The translations under genes and the position numbers were made by a program. From Caballeronia telluris (GTDB lineage Bacteria; Pseudomonadota; Gammaproteobacteria; Burkholderiales; Burkholderiaceae), in assembly GCF_001544495.1 (NCBI RefSeq), contig NZ_FCNZ02000017.1:1-64000 (forward strand): a DNA stretch of 64,000 bases. The letters run 5' to 3'. Below are positions 43,590-53,118 of this stretch, piece after piece. The notes under the pieces are model-generated. The model did not search any database. It was not told where the DNA came from and saw only the letters and a list, made by a program, of their open reading frames with translations. Each line of letters starts with the position of its first letter. Position 1 is the stretch's first letter.

Positions 43590-43616
43590 AATTGGGCGTT
43601 GCGCCCATTTTTTTTT
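43590..43616 (+). terminator. Early terminator in the rimP leader (putative attenuator)
   Basis: TGGGCG (43593-43598) pairs with CGCCCA (43602-43607), followed by nine T residues. It lies about 65-90 bases after the predicted start and about 107 bases before rimP, so it would end a short leader RNA of about 90 nt unless read through. Confidence 0.8.
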
Positions 43617-43722
43617 GGCTATTCGGTTCGGCATCTTGGGGCAACGAAGGTGCGCGCCGGCTTAAAGGCGCGGCCCGCAGGTGTTCTCAGCGTGGAGCGC
43701 GCGTGAACACCCTGGAGTCATT

Positions 43723-44181
43723 GTGCAACTGACGGAATTGATTGAAACCACGGTCTCGGGCCTGGGCTACGAGCTTGTCGATCTCGAGCGTTCGGGAGGC
43801 GGCATGTTGCGCGTGTACATCGACCAGCCCGCCGGAATCGCCATCGAAGACTGCGAGAAAGTCACGCGTCAGCTTCAGTATCTGCTCGAAGTCGAAAACA
43901 TCGATTACGACCGGCTCGAAGTCTCTTCGCCGGGTCTCGATCGGCCTCTCAAGAAACTGGCGGACTTCGAACGCTTCGCGGGCAGCGAAGTGGTCATCAC
44001 ATTGAAAAAGCCGCTGGACGGGCGCAAGTCGTACCGGGGCATCGTGCATGCGCCGGACGGCGAAACGATTGGTTTGGAATTTGAAGGGAAGGACGGCGCC
44101 GCGATGCTCGATTTCACGCTCGCGGACCTCGATAAAGCACGTCTCGTCCCCAAGGTTGACTTTAGGAGCCGCAAACAATGA
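43723..44181 (+). CDS. rimP: Ribosome maturation factor RimP, GTG start
   Basis: A 152-residue RimP with an N-domain [20 protein letters not shown], the family motif [20 protein letters not shown], and the conserved [20 protein letters not shown]. It acts in late 30S subunit maturation. The start is GTG at 43723 with GGAG at 43714-43717, 5 bases away; no ATG fits. The stop overlaps the nusA ATG (ATGA), so the genes are translationally coupled. Confidence 0.95.
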   Translation: MQLTELIETTVSGLGYELVDLERSGGGMLRVYIDQPAGIAIEDCEKVTRQLQYLLEVENIDYDRLEVSSPGLDRPLKKLADFERFAGSEVVITLKKPLDGRKSYRGIVHAPDGETIGLEFEGKDGAAMLDFTLADLDKARLVPKVDFRSRKQ

Positions 44182-45653
44182 GTCGCGAAGTTTTGATGCT
44201 GGCGGATGCGCTGGCGCGCGAGAAAAACGTCAACAAGGACGTGGTGTACGCAGCGCTGGAAGCCGCGCTGGCTTCGGCAACGAAAAAGCTGTTCGAGGAA
44301 GATGTCGACATCCGCGTCGCGATCGATCGCGAGAGCGGCGAGCATGAAACCTTCCGCCGCTGGCGCGTCGTGCCGGACGAGGCAGGCCTGCAGGAGCCGG
44401 ACCAGGAAATCCTGCTGTTCGAAGCGAAGGAAGAGAAGCCGGACGCCGAAGTCGATGACTTCATCGAGCAGCCGATCCCGTCGATCGAATTCGGCCGTAT
44501 CGGTGCGCAGGCGGCGAAGCAGGTCATTCTTCAGAAGGTTCGCGACGCTGAGCGCGAGCAGATCCTGAACGACTTCCTCGAGCGCGGCGAGAAGATCATG
44601 ACCGGCTCGGTCAAGCGTCTGGACAAGGGTAATTTCATCGTCGAATCGGGTCGCGTCGAAGCACTTTTGCGCCGCGACCAGCTGATTCCGAAGGAAAATC
44701 TGCGCGTCGGCGACCGCGTGCGCGCCTATATCGCGAAGGTCGACCGCACCGCGCGCGGCCCGCAGATCGAACTCTCGCGCACGGCGCCCGAGTTCCTGAT
44801 GAAACTGTTCGAAATGGAAGTGCCGGAAATCGAGCAGGGTCTGCTCGAAATCAAGGCGGCCGCGCGCGATCCTGGCGTGCGTGCGAAAATCGGTGTGATC
44901 GCGTACGACAAGCGAATCGACCCGATCGGCACCTGTGTCGGTATTCGCGGTTCGCGCGTGCAGGCGGTGCGAAACGAGCTCGGTGGCGAGAACGTCGACA
45001 TCGTGCTATGGTCGGAAGATCCCGCCCAGTTCGTGATCGGCGCCCTCGCGCCGGCAGCCGTACAATCGATCGTCGTCGATGAAGAAAAGCATTCGATGGA
45101 CGTCGTCGTCGACGAGAACGAACTCGCGGTCGCGATCGGCCGCAGTGGCCAGAACGTCCGGCTCGCCAGCGAACTCACCGGCTGGCAGATCAACATCATG
45201 ACCCCGGATGAATCCGCCCTGAAGCAGAACGAGGAACGCGGCACGCTGCGCGGCCTGTTCATGGCGCGTCTCGACGTCGACGAGGAAGTCGCCGATATCC
45301 TGATCGACGAGGGCTTCACGAGCCTCGAAGAGATCGCGTATGTGCCGCTCAACGAAATGCTCGAAATCGAAGCCTTCGACGAAGACACGGTGCACGAACT
45401 GCGCAACCGCTCGCGTGACGCGCTGCTCACGATGGCGATCGCCAACGAAGAGAAAGTCGAAGGTGCCGCACTCGATTTGAAGAGCCTCGATGGCATGGAC
45501 AACGAACTGCTCTCGAAGCTTGCAGAACACCAGATCCAGACGCGCGACGAACTCGCTGAACTGGCTGTGGATGAGCTGGTCGACATGACCGGCATGGAAG
45601 AGGATGCCGCTAAGGCGTTGATCATGAAAGCACGTGAACACTGGTTCCAGTGA
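44178..45653 (+). CDS. nusA: Transcription termination/antitermination factor NusA
   Basis: A 491-residue NusA. The N-terminal RNA polymerase-binding domain begins [20 protein letters not shown]. An S1 domain at about 135-200 ([20 protein letters not shown]), KH1 and KH2 domains to about 345 ([40 protein letters not shown]), and two C-terminal acidic repeats follow. It controls pausing and termination. TTTAGGAG precedes the start inside rimP. Confidence 0.96.
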   Translation: MSREVLMLADALAREKNVNKDVVYAALEAALASATKKLFEEDVDIRVAIDRESGEHETFRRWRVVPDEAGLQEPDQEILLFEAKEEKPDAEVDDFIEQPIPSIEFGRIGAQAAKQVILQKVRDAEREQILNDFLERGEKIMTGSVKRLDKGNFIVESGRVEALLRRDQLIPKENLRVGDRVRAYIAKVDRTARGPQIELSRTAPEFLMKLFEMEVPEIEQGLLEIKAAARDPGVRAKIGVIAYDKRIDPIGTCVGIRGSRVQAVRNELGGENVDIVLWSEDPAQFVIGALAPAAVQSIVVDEEKHSMDVVVDENELAVAIGRSGQNVRLASELTGWQINIMTPDESALKQNEERGTLRGLFMARLDVDEEVADILIDEGFTSLEEIAYVPLNEMLEIEAFDEDTVHELRNRSRDALLTMAIANEEKVEGAALDLKSLDGMDNELLSKLAEHQIQTRDELAELAVDELVDMTGMEEDAAKALIMKAREHWFQ

Positions 45654-45747
45654 GAAATGACCATGGCGCACTGACATATCGCGGCCAGTTCGGCCGCATG
45701 ACCCCGATCTAACAGCAAGGAATCTGTCCTTGCATCAAGAGGAATGA

Positions 45748-48744
45748 ATGGCGAGTAACAACGTAGCCCAATTTGCCGCGGAACTCAAAATGCCTGCAGG
45801 CGTGTTGCTGGAGCAACTGCAGGCGGCTGGCGTCCAGAAAGCGAGCGCTGACGACAACCTGTCCGAAACGGACAAGGCGCGCCTGCTCGATCATTTGCGC
45901 AAGTCGCACGGTTCCGCCGACGCCGACAAGCGCAAGATCACTCTGACCCGCCGGCATACGTCGGAGATCAAGCAATCCGACTCTACGGGTAAAGCTCGCA
46001 CCATTCAGGTCGAGGTGCGCAAGAAGCGTGTCTTCGTGAAACGCGACGAACAAGGCGCCGAGCAAGTGGTCGAGGCGCAGAATCACGTCGAGGACGAAGT
46101 CGACGAAGCCGAATTGCAGCGTCGCGAGGAAGAAGCGCGGCATGCGGCGGAGCTGCTCGAAAAGGAAGCGCAGGAGCTGAAGGAACGCCAGGAGCGCCTC
46201 GAGCGCGAAGAGGCGGAGCGCCGTGCGCGCGAGGACGCGGCCGAAGCCGAGCGTCGCCGTGCCGAGGAAGAAGCGGCGAAGCGCGCTGCCTCCATGAAGG
46301 AAGCGGCCGAAGTCTCGAAGGCGGCGGCCGCCGCGCGTCAGGAACAGCGCACGGAAGCCAAGGCCGACAAGCAGGCTGAGAAACAAGGCGAAAAACAAGC
46401 GGAAAAGCAGGCCGAGGAAGCGCCGAAGCCGGATGCCGCCGCGCAGCAGAACGAAGAGAAGGCCGCCGCCGAGCGCGCCGCTCAGCGCGAAGCCGCCAAG
46501 AAGGCCGAGGAAGCCGCGCGCGCCGCGACTGAAAAGGCGCGCGCCGAGCAGGAACAGATTGCGAAGCGCCGTGCCGCGGCGGAAGCCGAAGCGCGCGCGA
46601 TCCGCGAAATGATGAACACGCCGCGCAAGGCGCAGCAGGCGAAGCCAGCCGAGCCGGCGCCTGCCGTCAAGCCGGCGGAAGCGGCGAAGGCCGTCGAGGC
46701 GAAGGGCACGCTGCACAAGCCGGCGAAGCCGGAAGGTGCGGTGTCCGCACGTCCGGCCGCGGCGAAGAAGCCGGCGGCCGGCGCGCCGGCCACGACCGCA
46801 CCGTCGTCGCCGGACAAGAAGAAGGCCGGCGGCAAGGGCGGCTGGCAGGACGACGCAGCCAAGCGTCGCGGCATCAAGACCCGCGGCGACACGAGCGGCG
46901 GCGTCGATCGCGGCTGGCGCGGCGGTCCGAAGGGACGCGGCAAGCATCAGGATCAGACGACGTTCCAGGCGCCGACCGAACCGATCGTACGCGAAGTGCA
47001 CGTGCCGGAAACCATTTCGGTCGCCGATCTGGCGCACAAGATGGCGGTGAAGGCTTCGGAAGTCATCAAGGTGATGATGAAGCTCGGCCAGATGGTCACG
47101 ATCAATCAGGTGCTCGACCAGGAAACGGCGATGATCGTCGTCGAGGAGCTCGGTCACCGTGCGGTCGCGGCGAAGCTGGACGATCCGGAAGCGCTGCTCA
47201 CCGAAGGCGAAACGACGGAAGAAGCGGGCGAACGCCTGCCGCGTCCGCCGGTCGTCACGGTCATGGGTCACGTCGACCACGGCAAGACGTCGCTGCTCGA
47301 CTACATCAGGCGCGCGAAAGTGGCGGCGGGCGAAGCGGGCGGGATCACGCAGCATATCGGCGCCTATCACGTCGAAACGCCGCGCGGTGTCATCACGTTC
47401 CTCGATACGCCGGGTCACGAGGCCTTCACGGCCATGCGTGCGCGCGGTGCGAAGGCAACCGACATCGTGATTCTCGTGGTCGCAGCCGATGACGGCGTGA
47501 TGCCGCAGACGAAGGAAGCGATCGCCCACGCGAAGGCGGGCGGCGTGCCGATCGTCGTCGCGATCAACAAGATCGACAAGCCGGATGCGCATTCCGAGCG
47601 CGTGAAGCAGGAACTCGTCGCGGAAGGCGTCGTGCCGGAAGAGTACGGTGGCGATTCGCCGTTCGTCGAAGTGTCGGCGAAGACGGGTCAGGGCATCGAC
47701 GAACTGCTGGAAAACGTCTCGCTCCAGGCCGAAGTGCTGGAACTGACGGCGCCGATCGAAGCGCCGGCCAAGGGTCTCGTGATCGAAGCGAAGCTCGACA
47801 AGGGCAAGGGTCCGGTTGCAACGATCCTGGTTCAGTCGGGTACGTTGAACCGCGGCGACGTCGTGCTGGCAGGCAGCGCCTACGGTCGCGTGCGCGCCAT
47901 GCTCGACGAAACGGGCAAGCCGACGAAGTCGGCGGGTCCGTCGATTCCGGTCGAGATCCAGGGTCTGTCGGAAGTGCCGGGCGCGGGCGAGGAAGTCATC
48001 GTGCTGCCGGACGAGCGCAAGGCGCGCGAAATCGCGCTGTTCCGTCAAGGCAAGTTCCGCGACGTGAAGCTCGCGAAGCAGCAGGCCGCGAAGCTCGAAA
48101 ACATGCTCGAGCAGATGGGCGAAGGCGAAGTACAGAACCTGCCGCTCATCGTCAAGGCCGACGTGCAGGGCTCGCAGGAAGCGCTGGTGCAGTCGCTGCA
48201 AAAGCTCTCGACCAACGAAGTGCGCGTGCAGATCGTGCACAGCGCGGTCGGCGCGATCAGCGAATCGGACGTCAACCTCGCGACGGCGTCGAAGGCGGTC
48301 ATCATCGGCTTCAACACGCGTGCGGATGCGCAGGCGCGCAAGGTGGCCGAGAACAACGGCATCGACATCCGCTACTACAACATCATCTATGACGCTGTGG
48401 ATGAAGTGAAGGCGGCGATGTCCGGCATGCTGTCGCCGGAGAAGCGCGAAGTCGTGACCGGCACGGTCGAAGTGCGCCAGGTGATCCGCGTGCCGAAGAT
48501 CGGCCTGATCGCGGGTTGTATGGTCACGGACGGCGTCGTCAAGCGCAGCTCGTCGGTGCGCGTGATCCGCAACAACGTGGTGATCCATACCGGCGAACTC
48601 GACTCGCTCAAGCGCTTCAAGGACGACGTGAAGGAAGTGCGTCAGGGCTTCGAATGCGGCATGTCGATCAAGAACTTCAACGACATCGTCGAAGGCGACC
48701 AGTTCGAAGTGTTCGAAGTCACCGAAGTGGCTCGTACGCTGTAA
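45748..48744 (+). CDS. infB: Translation initiation factor IF-2
   Basis: A 998-residue IF-2. An IF2 N-domain at about 1-55 ([20 protein letters not shown]) is followed by a second IF2-associated domain. A long, charged, Ala/Glu/Lys-rich linker extends to about 400. An IF2 N-terminal copy ([20 protein letters not shown]) precedes the GTPase domain with G1 GHVDHGKT at 507-514, DTPGH and NKID. Beta-barrel and C-terminal fMet-tRNA-binding domains complete it. It brings initiator tRNA to the ribosome. The start at 45748 follows AAGAGGAATGA, 94 bases after nusA. Confidence 0.96.
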   Translation: MASNNVAQFAAELKMPAGVLLEQLQAAGVQKASADDNLSETDKARLLDHLRKSHGSADADKRKITLTRRHTSEIKQSDSTGKARTIQVEVRKKRVFVKRDEQGAEQVVEAQNHVEDEVDEAELQRREEEARHAAELLEKEAQELKERQERLEREEAERRAREDAAEAERRRAEEEAAKRAASMKEAAEVSKAAAAARQEQRTEAKADKQAEKQGEKQAEKQAEEAPKPDAAAQQNEEKAAAERAAQREAAKKAEEAARAATEKARAEQEQIAKRRAAAEAEARAIREMMNTPRKAQQAKPAEPAPAVKPAEAAKAVEAKGTLHKPAKPEGAVSARPAAAKKPAAGAPATTAPSSPDKKKAGGKGGWQDDAAKRRGIKTRGDTSGGVDRGWRGGPKGRGKHQDQTTFQAPTEPIVREVHVPETISVADLAHKMAVKASEVIKVMMKLGQMVTINQVLDQETAMIVVEELGHRAVAAKLDDPEALLTEGETTEEAGERLPRPPVVTVMGHVDHGKTSLLDYIRRAKVAAGEAGGITQHIGAYHVETPRGVITFLDTPGHEAFTAMRARGAKATDIVILVVAADDGVMPQTKEAIAHAKAGGVPIVVAINKIDKPDAHSERVKQELVAEGVVPEEYGGDSPFVEVSAKTGQGIDELLENVSLQAEVLELTAPIEAPAKGLVIEAKLDKGKGPVATILVQSGTLNRGDVVLAGSAYGRVRAMLDETGKPTKSAGPSIPVEIQGLSEVPGAGEEVIVLPDERKAREIALFRQGKFRDVKLAKQQAAKLENMLEQMGEGEVQNLPLIVKADVQGSQEALVQSLQKLSTNEVRVQIVHSAVGAISESDVNLATASKAVIIGFNTRADAQARKVAENNGIDIRYYNIIYDAVDEVKAAMSGMLSPEKREVVTGTVEVRQVIRVPKIGLIAGCMVTDGVVKRSSSVRVIRNNVVIHTGELDSLKRFKDDVKEVRQGFECGMSIKNFNDIVEGDQFEVFEVTEVARTL

Positions 48745-48765
48745 GATAGCCCGCCGTAAATCAAG

Positions 48766-48800
48766 GCGGAGCGGGCCTCTAGGTCCGCTCCGCTTTTTTT
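48766..48800 (+). terminator. Terminator between infB and rbfA
   Basis: GCGGAGCGG (48766-48774) pairs with CCGCTCCGC (48785-48793) followed by seven T residues. It splits the usual rimP-to-truB operon, so rbfA-truB would need read-through or their own promoter. Confidence 0.85.
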
Positions 48801-48845
48801 ATGGGCGCGGCACGGCAACACGGCACGACAATAAGGGAAACCATC

Positions 48846-49223
48846 ATGGCCAAGAAACGTACCTCACCGAATCGCAACGTGCAGATCGCGGACCAGATCC
48901 AGCGGGATTTGTCCGAGCTGATGCGCGAGGTGAAGGACCCGCGCGTCGGAATGGTGACGATCCAGAGCGTCGAACTGACGCCGGACTACGCGCACGCGAA
49001 GGTCTATTTCACGACGCTGACGGGCGATCCGCAGCAGACGCAGGACGGCCTGAATCACGCGGCCGGGCACCTGCATAACCTTTTGTTCAAGCGCCTGCAC
49101 ATCCACACGGTTCCGACGCTGCATTTCCACTACGACCAGACGATCGAGAAGGCTGTCGAAATGTCGAAGCTGATCGACGAAGCCAACGCCACGCGCGCGA
49201 AGGACGATGAGGAAGGTGCCTGA
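48846..49223 (+). CDS. rbfA: Ribosome-binding factor A
   Basis: A 125-residue RbfA with a KH-type fold: [49 protein letters not shown] and the late [20 protein letters not shown]. It aids 30S maturation and 16S 5'-end processing. The start at 48846 ([11 protein letters not shown]) follows AAGGGAAACCATC; an upstream in-frame ATG at 48801 lies in the terminator tail and is unlikely. truB starts 3 bases after its stop. Confidence 0.95.
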   Translation: MAKKRTSPNRNVQIADQIQRDLSELMREVKDPRVGMVTIQSVELTPDYAHAKVYFTTLTGDPQQTQDGLNHAAGHLHNLLFKRLHIHTVPTLHFHYDQTIEKAVEMSKLIDEANATRAKDDEEGA

Positions 49224-49226
49224 CCG

Positions 49227-50171
49227 ATGAAGGGTTCGAATGGTCCGGCGCGTCCGAAGATCCCGCGCCGCGCGCTCGATGGCGTGTTGCTGCTCGACAA
49301 GCCGCTCGGGCTGTCGAGCAACGATGCGCTGATCCGCGCGAAGCGTCTCTATCTGGCGAAGAAGGCGGGGCACACGGGCACGCTCGATCCGCTCGCGACG
49401 GGTTTGCTGCCGCTCTGCTTCGGCGAGGCGACGAAGTTTTCGCAGGATCTGCTCGAAGCCGACAAGACTTACGAGGCGACGATGCGCCTCGGCATCCGCA
49501 CGACGACGGGCGACGCGGAAGGCGAAGCGCTCGACACGCGCGAGGTGACCTGCGACGAAGCGGCGGTCTTGGCTTCGATGGCGCAGTTTCGCGGCGAGAT
49601 CACGCAGATTCCGCCGATGTATTCGGCGCTCAAACGCGACGGCAAGCCGCTCTACGAATACGCGCGTGCCGGGCAGACGGTGGAACGCGCGGGCCGTCAG
49701 GTGACGATTCACGCGCTCGAGCTGCTGGCCTGTGCGCTGCCGATGGTGACGTTTCGCGTCACGTGCAGCAAGGGCACGTACGTGCGCACGCTGGCGGAGG
49801 ATATCGGCGAGACGCTCGGTTGCGGCGCGCATCTCGTGGCGCTGCGGCGCACCGGCGTCGGCGCGCTGACGCTCGAACACGCAGTGACGCTCGACGCGTT
49901 GTCGGATGCGGAAGAGGCCGAGCGCGATCGCTGGCTGCAGCCGGTCGATGCGCTGCTCTCGACGTTTCCTTCGGTCCATCTCGATGCCGATGCGGCGCGC
50001 CGCTTCCAGCACGGCCAGCGGTTGAAGCTGTCGGAAGTATCGGCGGGACTAGTCGAAGACGGCCGCGTGCGCGTCTACGCGGACGAGGGCGCAACGCTCC
50101 TCGGCGTCGCGAAGGCGGGCGAGGGCGTGCTGGCGCCCGAGCGGCTGGTGGTCAGTTCGGCGTCGAGCTGA
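49227..50171 (+). CDS. truB: tRNA pseudouridine-55 synthase
   Basis: A 314-residue TruB. The core begins LDGVLLLDKPLGLSSNDALI. The catalytic Asp is D54 in GHTGTLDPLATGLLPLC. The motifs GEITQIPPMYSALKRDGKPL and CSKGTYVRTLAEDIGETLGC are typical, and a C-terminal PUA-like segment follows. It modifies U55 in the T-loop of most tRNAs. It is probably translated with rbfA, as the genes are nearly contiguous. Confidence 0.96.
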   Translation: MKGSNGPARPKIPRRALDGVLLLDKPLGLSSNDALIRAKRLYLAKKAGHTGTLDPLATGLLPLCFGEATKFSQDLLEADKTYEATMRLGIRTTTGDAEGEALDTREVTCDEAAVLASMAQFRGEITQIPPMYSALKRDGKPLYEYARAGQTVERAGRQVTIHALELLACALPMVTFRVTCSKGTYVRTLAEDIGETLGCGAHLVALRRTGVGALTLEHAVTLDALSDAEEAERDRWLQPVDALLSTFPSVHLDADAARRFQHGQRLKLSEVSAGLVEDGRVRVYADEGATLLGVAKAGEGVLAPERLVVSSASS

Positions 50172-50179
50172 GCGCATAA

Positions 50180-50207
50180 AAAAGCCCGGAGCACGTCCGG
50201 GCTTTTT
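50180..50207. terminator. Terminator between truB and the convergent efflux operon
   Basis: AAGCCCGGA (50182-50190) pairs with TCCGGGCTT (50196-50204), with T residues after and an A run before, so it can work in both directions. Confidence 0.9.
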
Positions 50208-50232
50208 CACATCCGCGCGACGCGAAGCGGCT

Positions 50233-51795
50233 TCAATGCGCCGCCGAAGCCGCCGCCGCCGAATCCCCGCCGCCGGCCCGCTCGGGTTTGGTAATCCAGA
50301 TCAACGCGATCAGCGCGACGAAAATCCCCGCCGACAGATAGAACAGATCGTTGACGCCCAGTTGCGCGGCCTGCTGCGTCGCCATGCTGTTGTAGAGCCC
50401 ATAAGCTTGCGACTGATTCAGCCCGGCCGCGCCCATCATCTGCCCGACCGAACTGGCGAACGTCGGGTTATAGGCGTTCGCTTGCTCGACCAGTTGCGCG
50501 TGATGCACGATCGACCGATGCTCCCACGCCGTCGAAAAAATCGACGTGCCGATGCCGCCGCACATGATCCGCACGAAGTTCGACAGACCCGACGCCGCCG
50601 GAATCCGGTGCCCCGGCAGCCCCGACAGCGTAATCGACACGAGCGGGATAAAGAAGCCGGCCATGCCGATGCCCTGAATCAGCGTCGGCATCATCAGCGA
50701 GTAGGTGTCGACGCCCGTCGTGTAGCGCGAGCGCATCCAGAAACACAGCGCGAATACGAGGAACGCAGCCGTCGCGATCTTGCGCGGATCGGTACGCGGC
50801 AGGAATTTGCCCGTCACCGGCGAGAGCAGAATTGCGAACACGCCGACCGGCGCCATGACAAGCCCGGCGTCGGTCGCCGTATAGCCGATGTCGGTTTGCA
50901 GCCAAAGTGGCAACAGCACGAGATTGCCGAAGTAGAGGCCATAGCCGATCGACAGCGCGATCGTCCCGCCGGTGAAATTGCGCAGCTTGAAGAGCGACAG
51001 GTCGACGACCGGATGCTCCGCCGTCAGCTCCCACACGATGAAGAACGCCAGCGCGATCACCGCGATCAGCGTCAGCACGACGATCGTCGTGGAATTGAAC
51101 CAGTCGAGGTCCTTGCCCTTGTCGAGCATCACCTGCAGCGAGCCGACCCAGATCACGAGCAGCGCGAGACCCACCGTGTCGATCGGCGCCTTGCGGATCA
51201 CCGAATCGCGGTCGCGGAAGATCGCGAACGTCGCGAGCGCGGCCGCGATGCCGACCGGAATGTTCACATAGAAGATCCACGGCCACGAGATGTTGTCCGA
51301 GATCCAGCCGCCGAGAATCGGGCCGGCGACAGGCGCGATCAGCGTGGTCATCGACCACATCGACAACGCAATCGGCGCCTTCGAGCGCGGATAGCTCGCG
51401 AGCAGGAGCGTTTGCGAAAGCGGGATCATCGGACCCGCGACGGCGCCCTGGAACACGCGCGCGGCGAGCAGGATCGGCAGCGTCGGCGCGAGCCCGCAGA
51501 GCCACGACGCGATCACGAACAGCACGATCGACGAAAGAAAGAGCCGGACTTGTCCGAAGCGCTGCGTGAGCCAGCCGGTGAGTGGCACCGAAATGGCGTT
51601 GGCGACCGCGAAGGACGTGATGACCCACGTTCCCTGGTCGGAAGCCACGCCGAGGTCGCCCGAAATCGACGGAATCGAGACGTTCGCGATCGACGTGTCG
51701 AGGACGTTCATGAACACCGCGAGCGACACCGCGATCGTGCCGATCACGAGTTTCGCGCCTTCGAGCGGCGGATGAACGACGTTTTGCTGAGACAT
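50233..51795 (-). CDS. emrB: DHA2 family drug:H+ antiporter EmrB-like
   Basis: A 520-residue major facilitator protein with 14 predicted membrane segments. It shows the MFS motif A region GWLTQRFGQVRLFL after segment 2, and the motif C-like PVAGPILGGWISDN in segment 5. The early VLDTSIANVSIPSISGDLGV is the DHA2 motif D1. It would form the inner-membrane pump of a tripartite EmrAB-type system. It is the last gene of the marR-OMF-emrA-emrB operon, 24 bases after emrA. Confidence 0.92.
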   Translation of the reverse strand: MSQQNVVHPPLEGAKLVIGTIAVSLAVFMNVLDTSIANVSIPSISGDLGVASDQGTWVITSFAVANAISVPLTGWLTQRFGQVRLFLSSIVLFVIASWLCGLAPTLPILLAARVFQGAVAGPMIPLSQTLLLASYPRSKAPIALSMWSMTTLIAPVAGPILGGWISDNISWPWIFYVNIPVGIAAALATFAIFRDRDSVIRKAPIDTVGLALLVIWVGSLQVMLDKGKDLDWFNSTTIVVLTLIAVIALAFFIVWELTAEHPVVDLSLFKLRNFTGGTIALSIGYGLYFGNLVLLPLWLQTDIGYTATDAGLVMAPVGVFAILLSPVTGKFLPRTDPRKIATAAFLVFALCFWMRSRYTTGVDTYSLMMPTLIQGIGMAGFFIPLVSITLSGLPGHRIPAASGLSNFVRIMCGGIGTSIFSTAWEHRSIVHHAQLVEQANAYNPTFASSVGQMMGAAGLNQSQAYGLYNSMATQQAAQLGVNDLFYLSAGIFVALIALIWITKPERAGGGDSAAAASAAH

Positions 51796-51819
51796 GTGAC
51801 GGAGCCTTGTGCGGGTTGC

Positions 51820-53061
51820 TTACATCAGCTTCGAAGCCTGAGCCGACTTCGGCGGGCGAACAGCCGAAGCGGCCGAGCCTTGCGCGCCGTGTCCCGAACC
51901 CGCGTTTTCCTGGATGATGCGGGCGATTTCCGCATCGGCCTGATCGCCGTACTTGTCGAAGACGTTCGTCTGGTAGACGGTGTTCGGCGCGGTGCCGAGC
52001 TGGCCGCCTTCCTCGCTCTTGATGGTCACGTCGGCGGTCATCGAGAGGCCGATGCGCAGCGGATGCTGTTCCAGTTCCTTCGGATCGAGCGCGATGCGCA
52101 CCGGCAGGCGCTGCACGACCTTGATCCAGTTGCCGGTCGCGTTTTGCGCGGGCAAGAGCGAGAACGCGGAGCCGGTGCCGGCCGAGAAGCCGATCACCTT
52201 GCCGTGATAGACGACGCTCGAACCGTACAGATCGGCGGTCAGTTCCACCGGCTGGCCGATGCGCATGTGCTTCAGCTGCACTTCCTTGAAGTTGGCATCG
52301 ACCCAGACGGCGTTGAGCGGCACGATCGCCATCAGCGGATTGCCCGGCGACACGCGCTGGCCGACCTGCACCGAGCGCTTCGCGACATAACCCGTGACGG
52401 GCGCCGGCAGCGTGTTGCGCGCGTAGTTGATGTACGAATCGCGGACCTTCGAGGCGGCGGCGAGCACGTTCGGGTGGCTCGCGATCGTCGTGTTCGACGT
52501 GAGCGAGCGGTTCGACGCGAGTTCCTGCTGGGCGGCGTCGAGCGCGGCCTGCGCGCCGCGCACGGCGTCGCGAGCGTGCGCGATTTCTTCCTGCGACACG
52601 GCGCCCGTCTGCGCGACGGTCATGCGGCGGCGCAGATCGTCCTGCGCGCGCGACAGATCGGACTTGCGCAGCGCGACTTGCGCTTCGTACTGGTTGTCGT
52701 TGACGAAGAGCGTACGAACCTGGCGCACGGTCTGCGCGAGATTCGCTTCGGCCTGATCGAGCGCGACCTTGGAATCGGCCGGATCGAGCGAGACGAGCGG
52801 ATCGCCGACCTTGACGGTCTGCGTGTCGTCGGCGTTGACCGAGACGACCGTGCCGACGACTTGCGGCGTGATCTGCACGACATTGCCGTTCACGTAGGCG
52901 TCGTCGGTCGCTTCATGGAAGCGCGCGACGAGGAAGTAGTACAGCCCGTACGCGACGGCCGCGATGATGATGACGAGCACGATCAGCGTCATCAGCGTGC
53001 GGCGCTTCGTGTTGTTCGTCTTCGGCGCCGGTGCTGCGGCGGTTTGTTGAGGGTCGCTCAT
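51820..53061 (-). CDS. emrA: HlyD-family membrane fusion protein EmrA-like
   Basis: A 413-residue periplasmic adaptor. A cytoplasmic N-terminus and one membrane segment (LMTLIVLVIIIAAVAYGLYY, about 23-45) are followed by a biotinyl-lipoyl-like half motif (VNGNVVQITPQVVGTVVSVN), an alpha-helical hairpin (about 95-205) and the barrel-sandwich return (APVTGYVAKRSVQVGQRVSP). It links EmrB to the outer-membrane channel. It starts 57 bases after the channel gene. Confidence 0.92.
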   Translation of the reverse strand: MSDPQQTAAAPAPKTNNTKRRTLMTLIVLVIIIAAVAYGLYYFLVARFHEATDDAYVNGNVVQITPQVVGTVVSVNADDTQTVKVGDPLVSLDPADSKVALDQAEANLAQTVRQVRTLFVNDNQYEAQVALRKSDLSRAQDDLRRRMTVAQTGAVSQEEIAHARDAVRGAQAALDAAQQELASNRSLTSNTTIASHPNVLAAASKVRDSYINYARNTLPAPVTGYVAKRSVQVGQRVSPGNPLMAIVPLNAVWVDANFKEVQLKHMRIGQPVELTADLYGSSVVYHGKVIGFSAGTGSAFSLLPAQNATGNWIKVVQRLPVRIALDPKELEQHPLRIGLSMTADVTIKSEEGGQLGTAPNTVYQTNVFDKYGDQADAEIARIIQENAGSGHGAQGSAASAVRPPKSAQASKLM

Positions 53062-53118
53062 GGATGGCTCCGTTCTTTATCTGTTCGGTGATGCAATGTT
53101 CTTTGGTCTGCCGCTGGT

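Noticed and set aside
45709-48588. A 959-codon minus-strand frame opposite infB
   Set aside because: An antisense shadow of IF-2; its His/Asp/Arg-rich composition mirrors infB codon bias.
50236-53091. A 951-codon plus-strand frame opposite the efflux genes
   Set aside because: Arg/Asp/His-rich shadow of emrB and emrA, whose membrane segments and adaptor motifs are convincing on the other strand.
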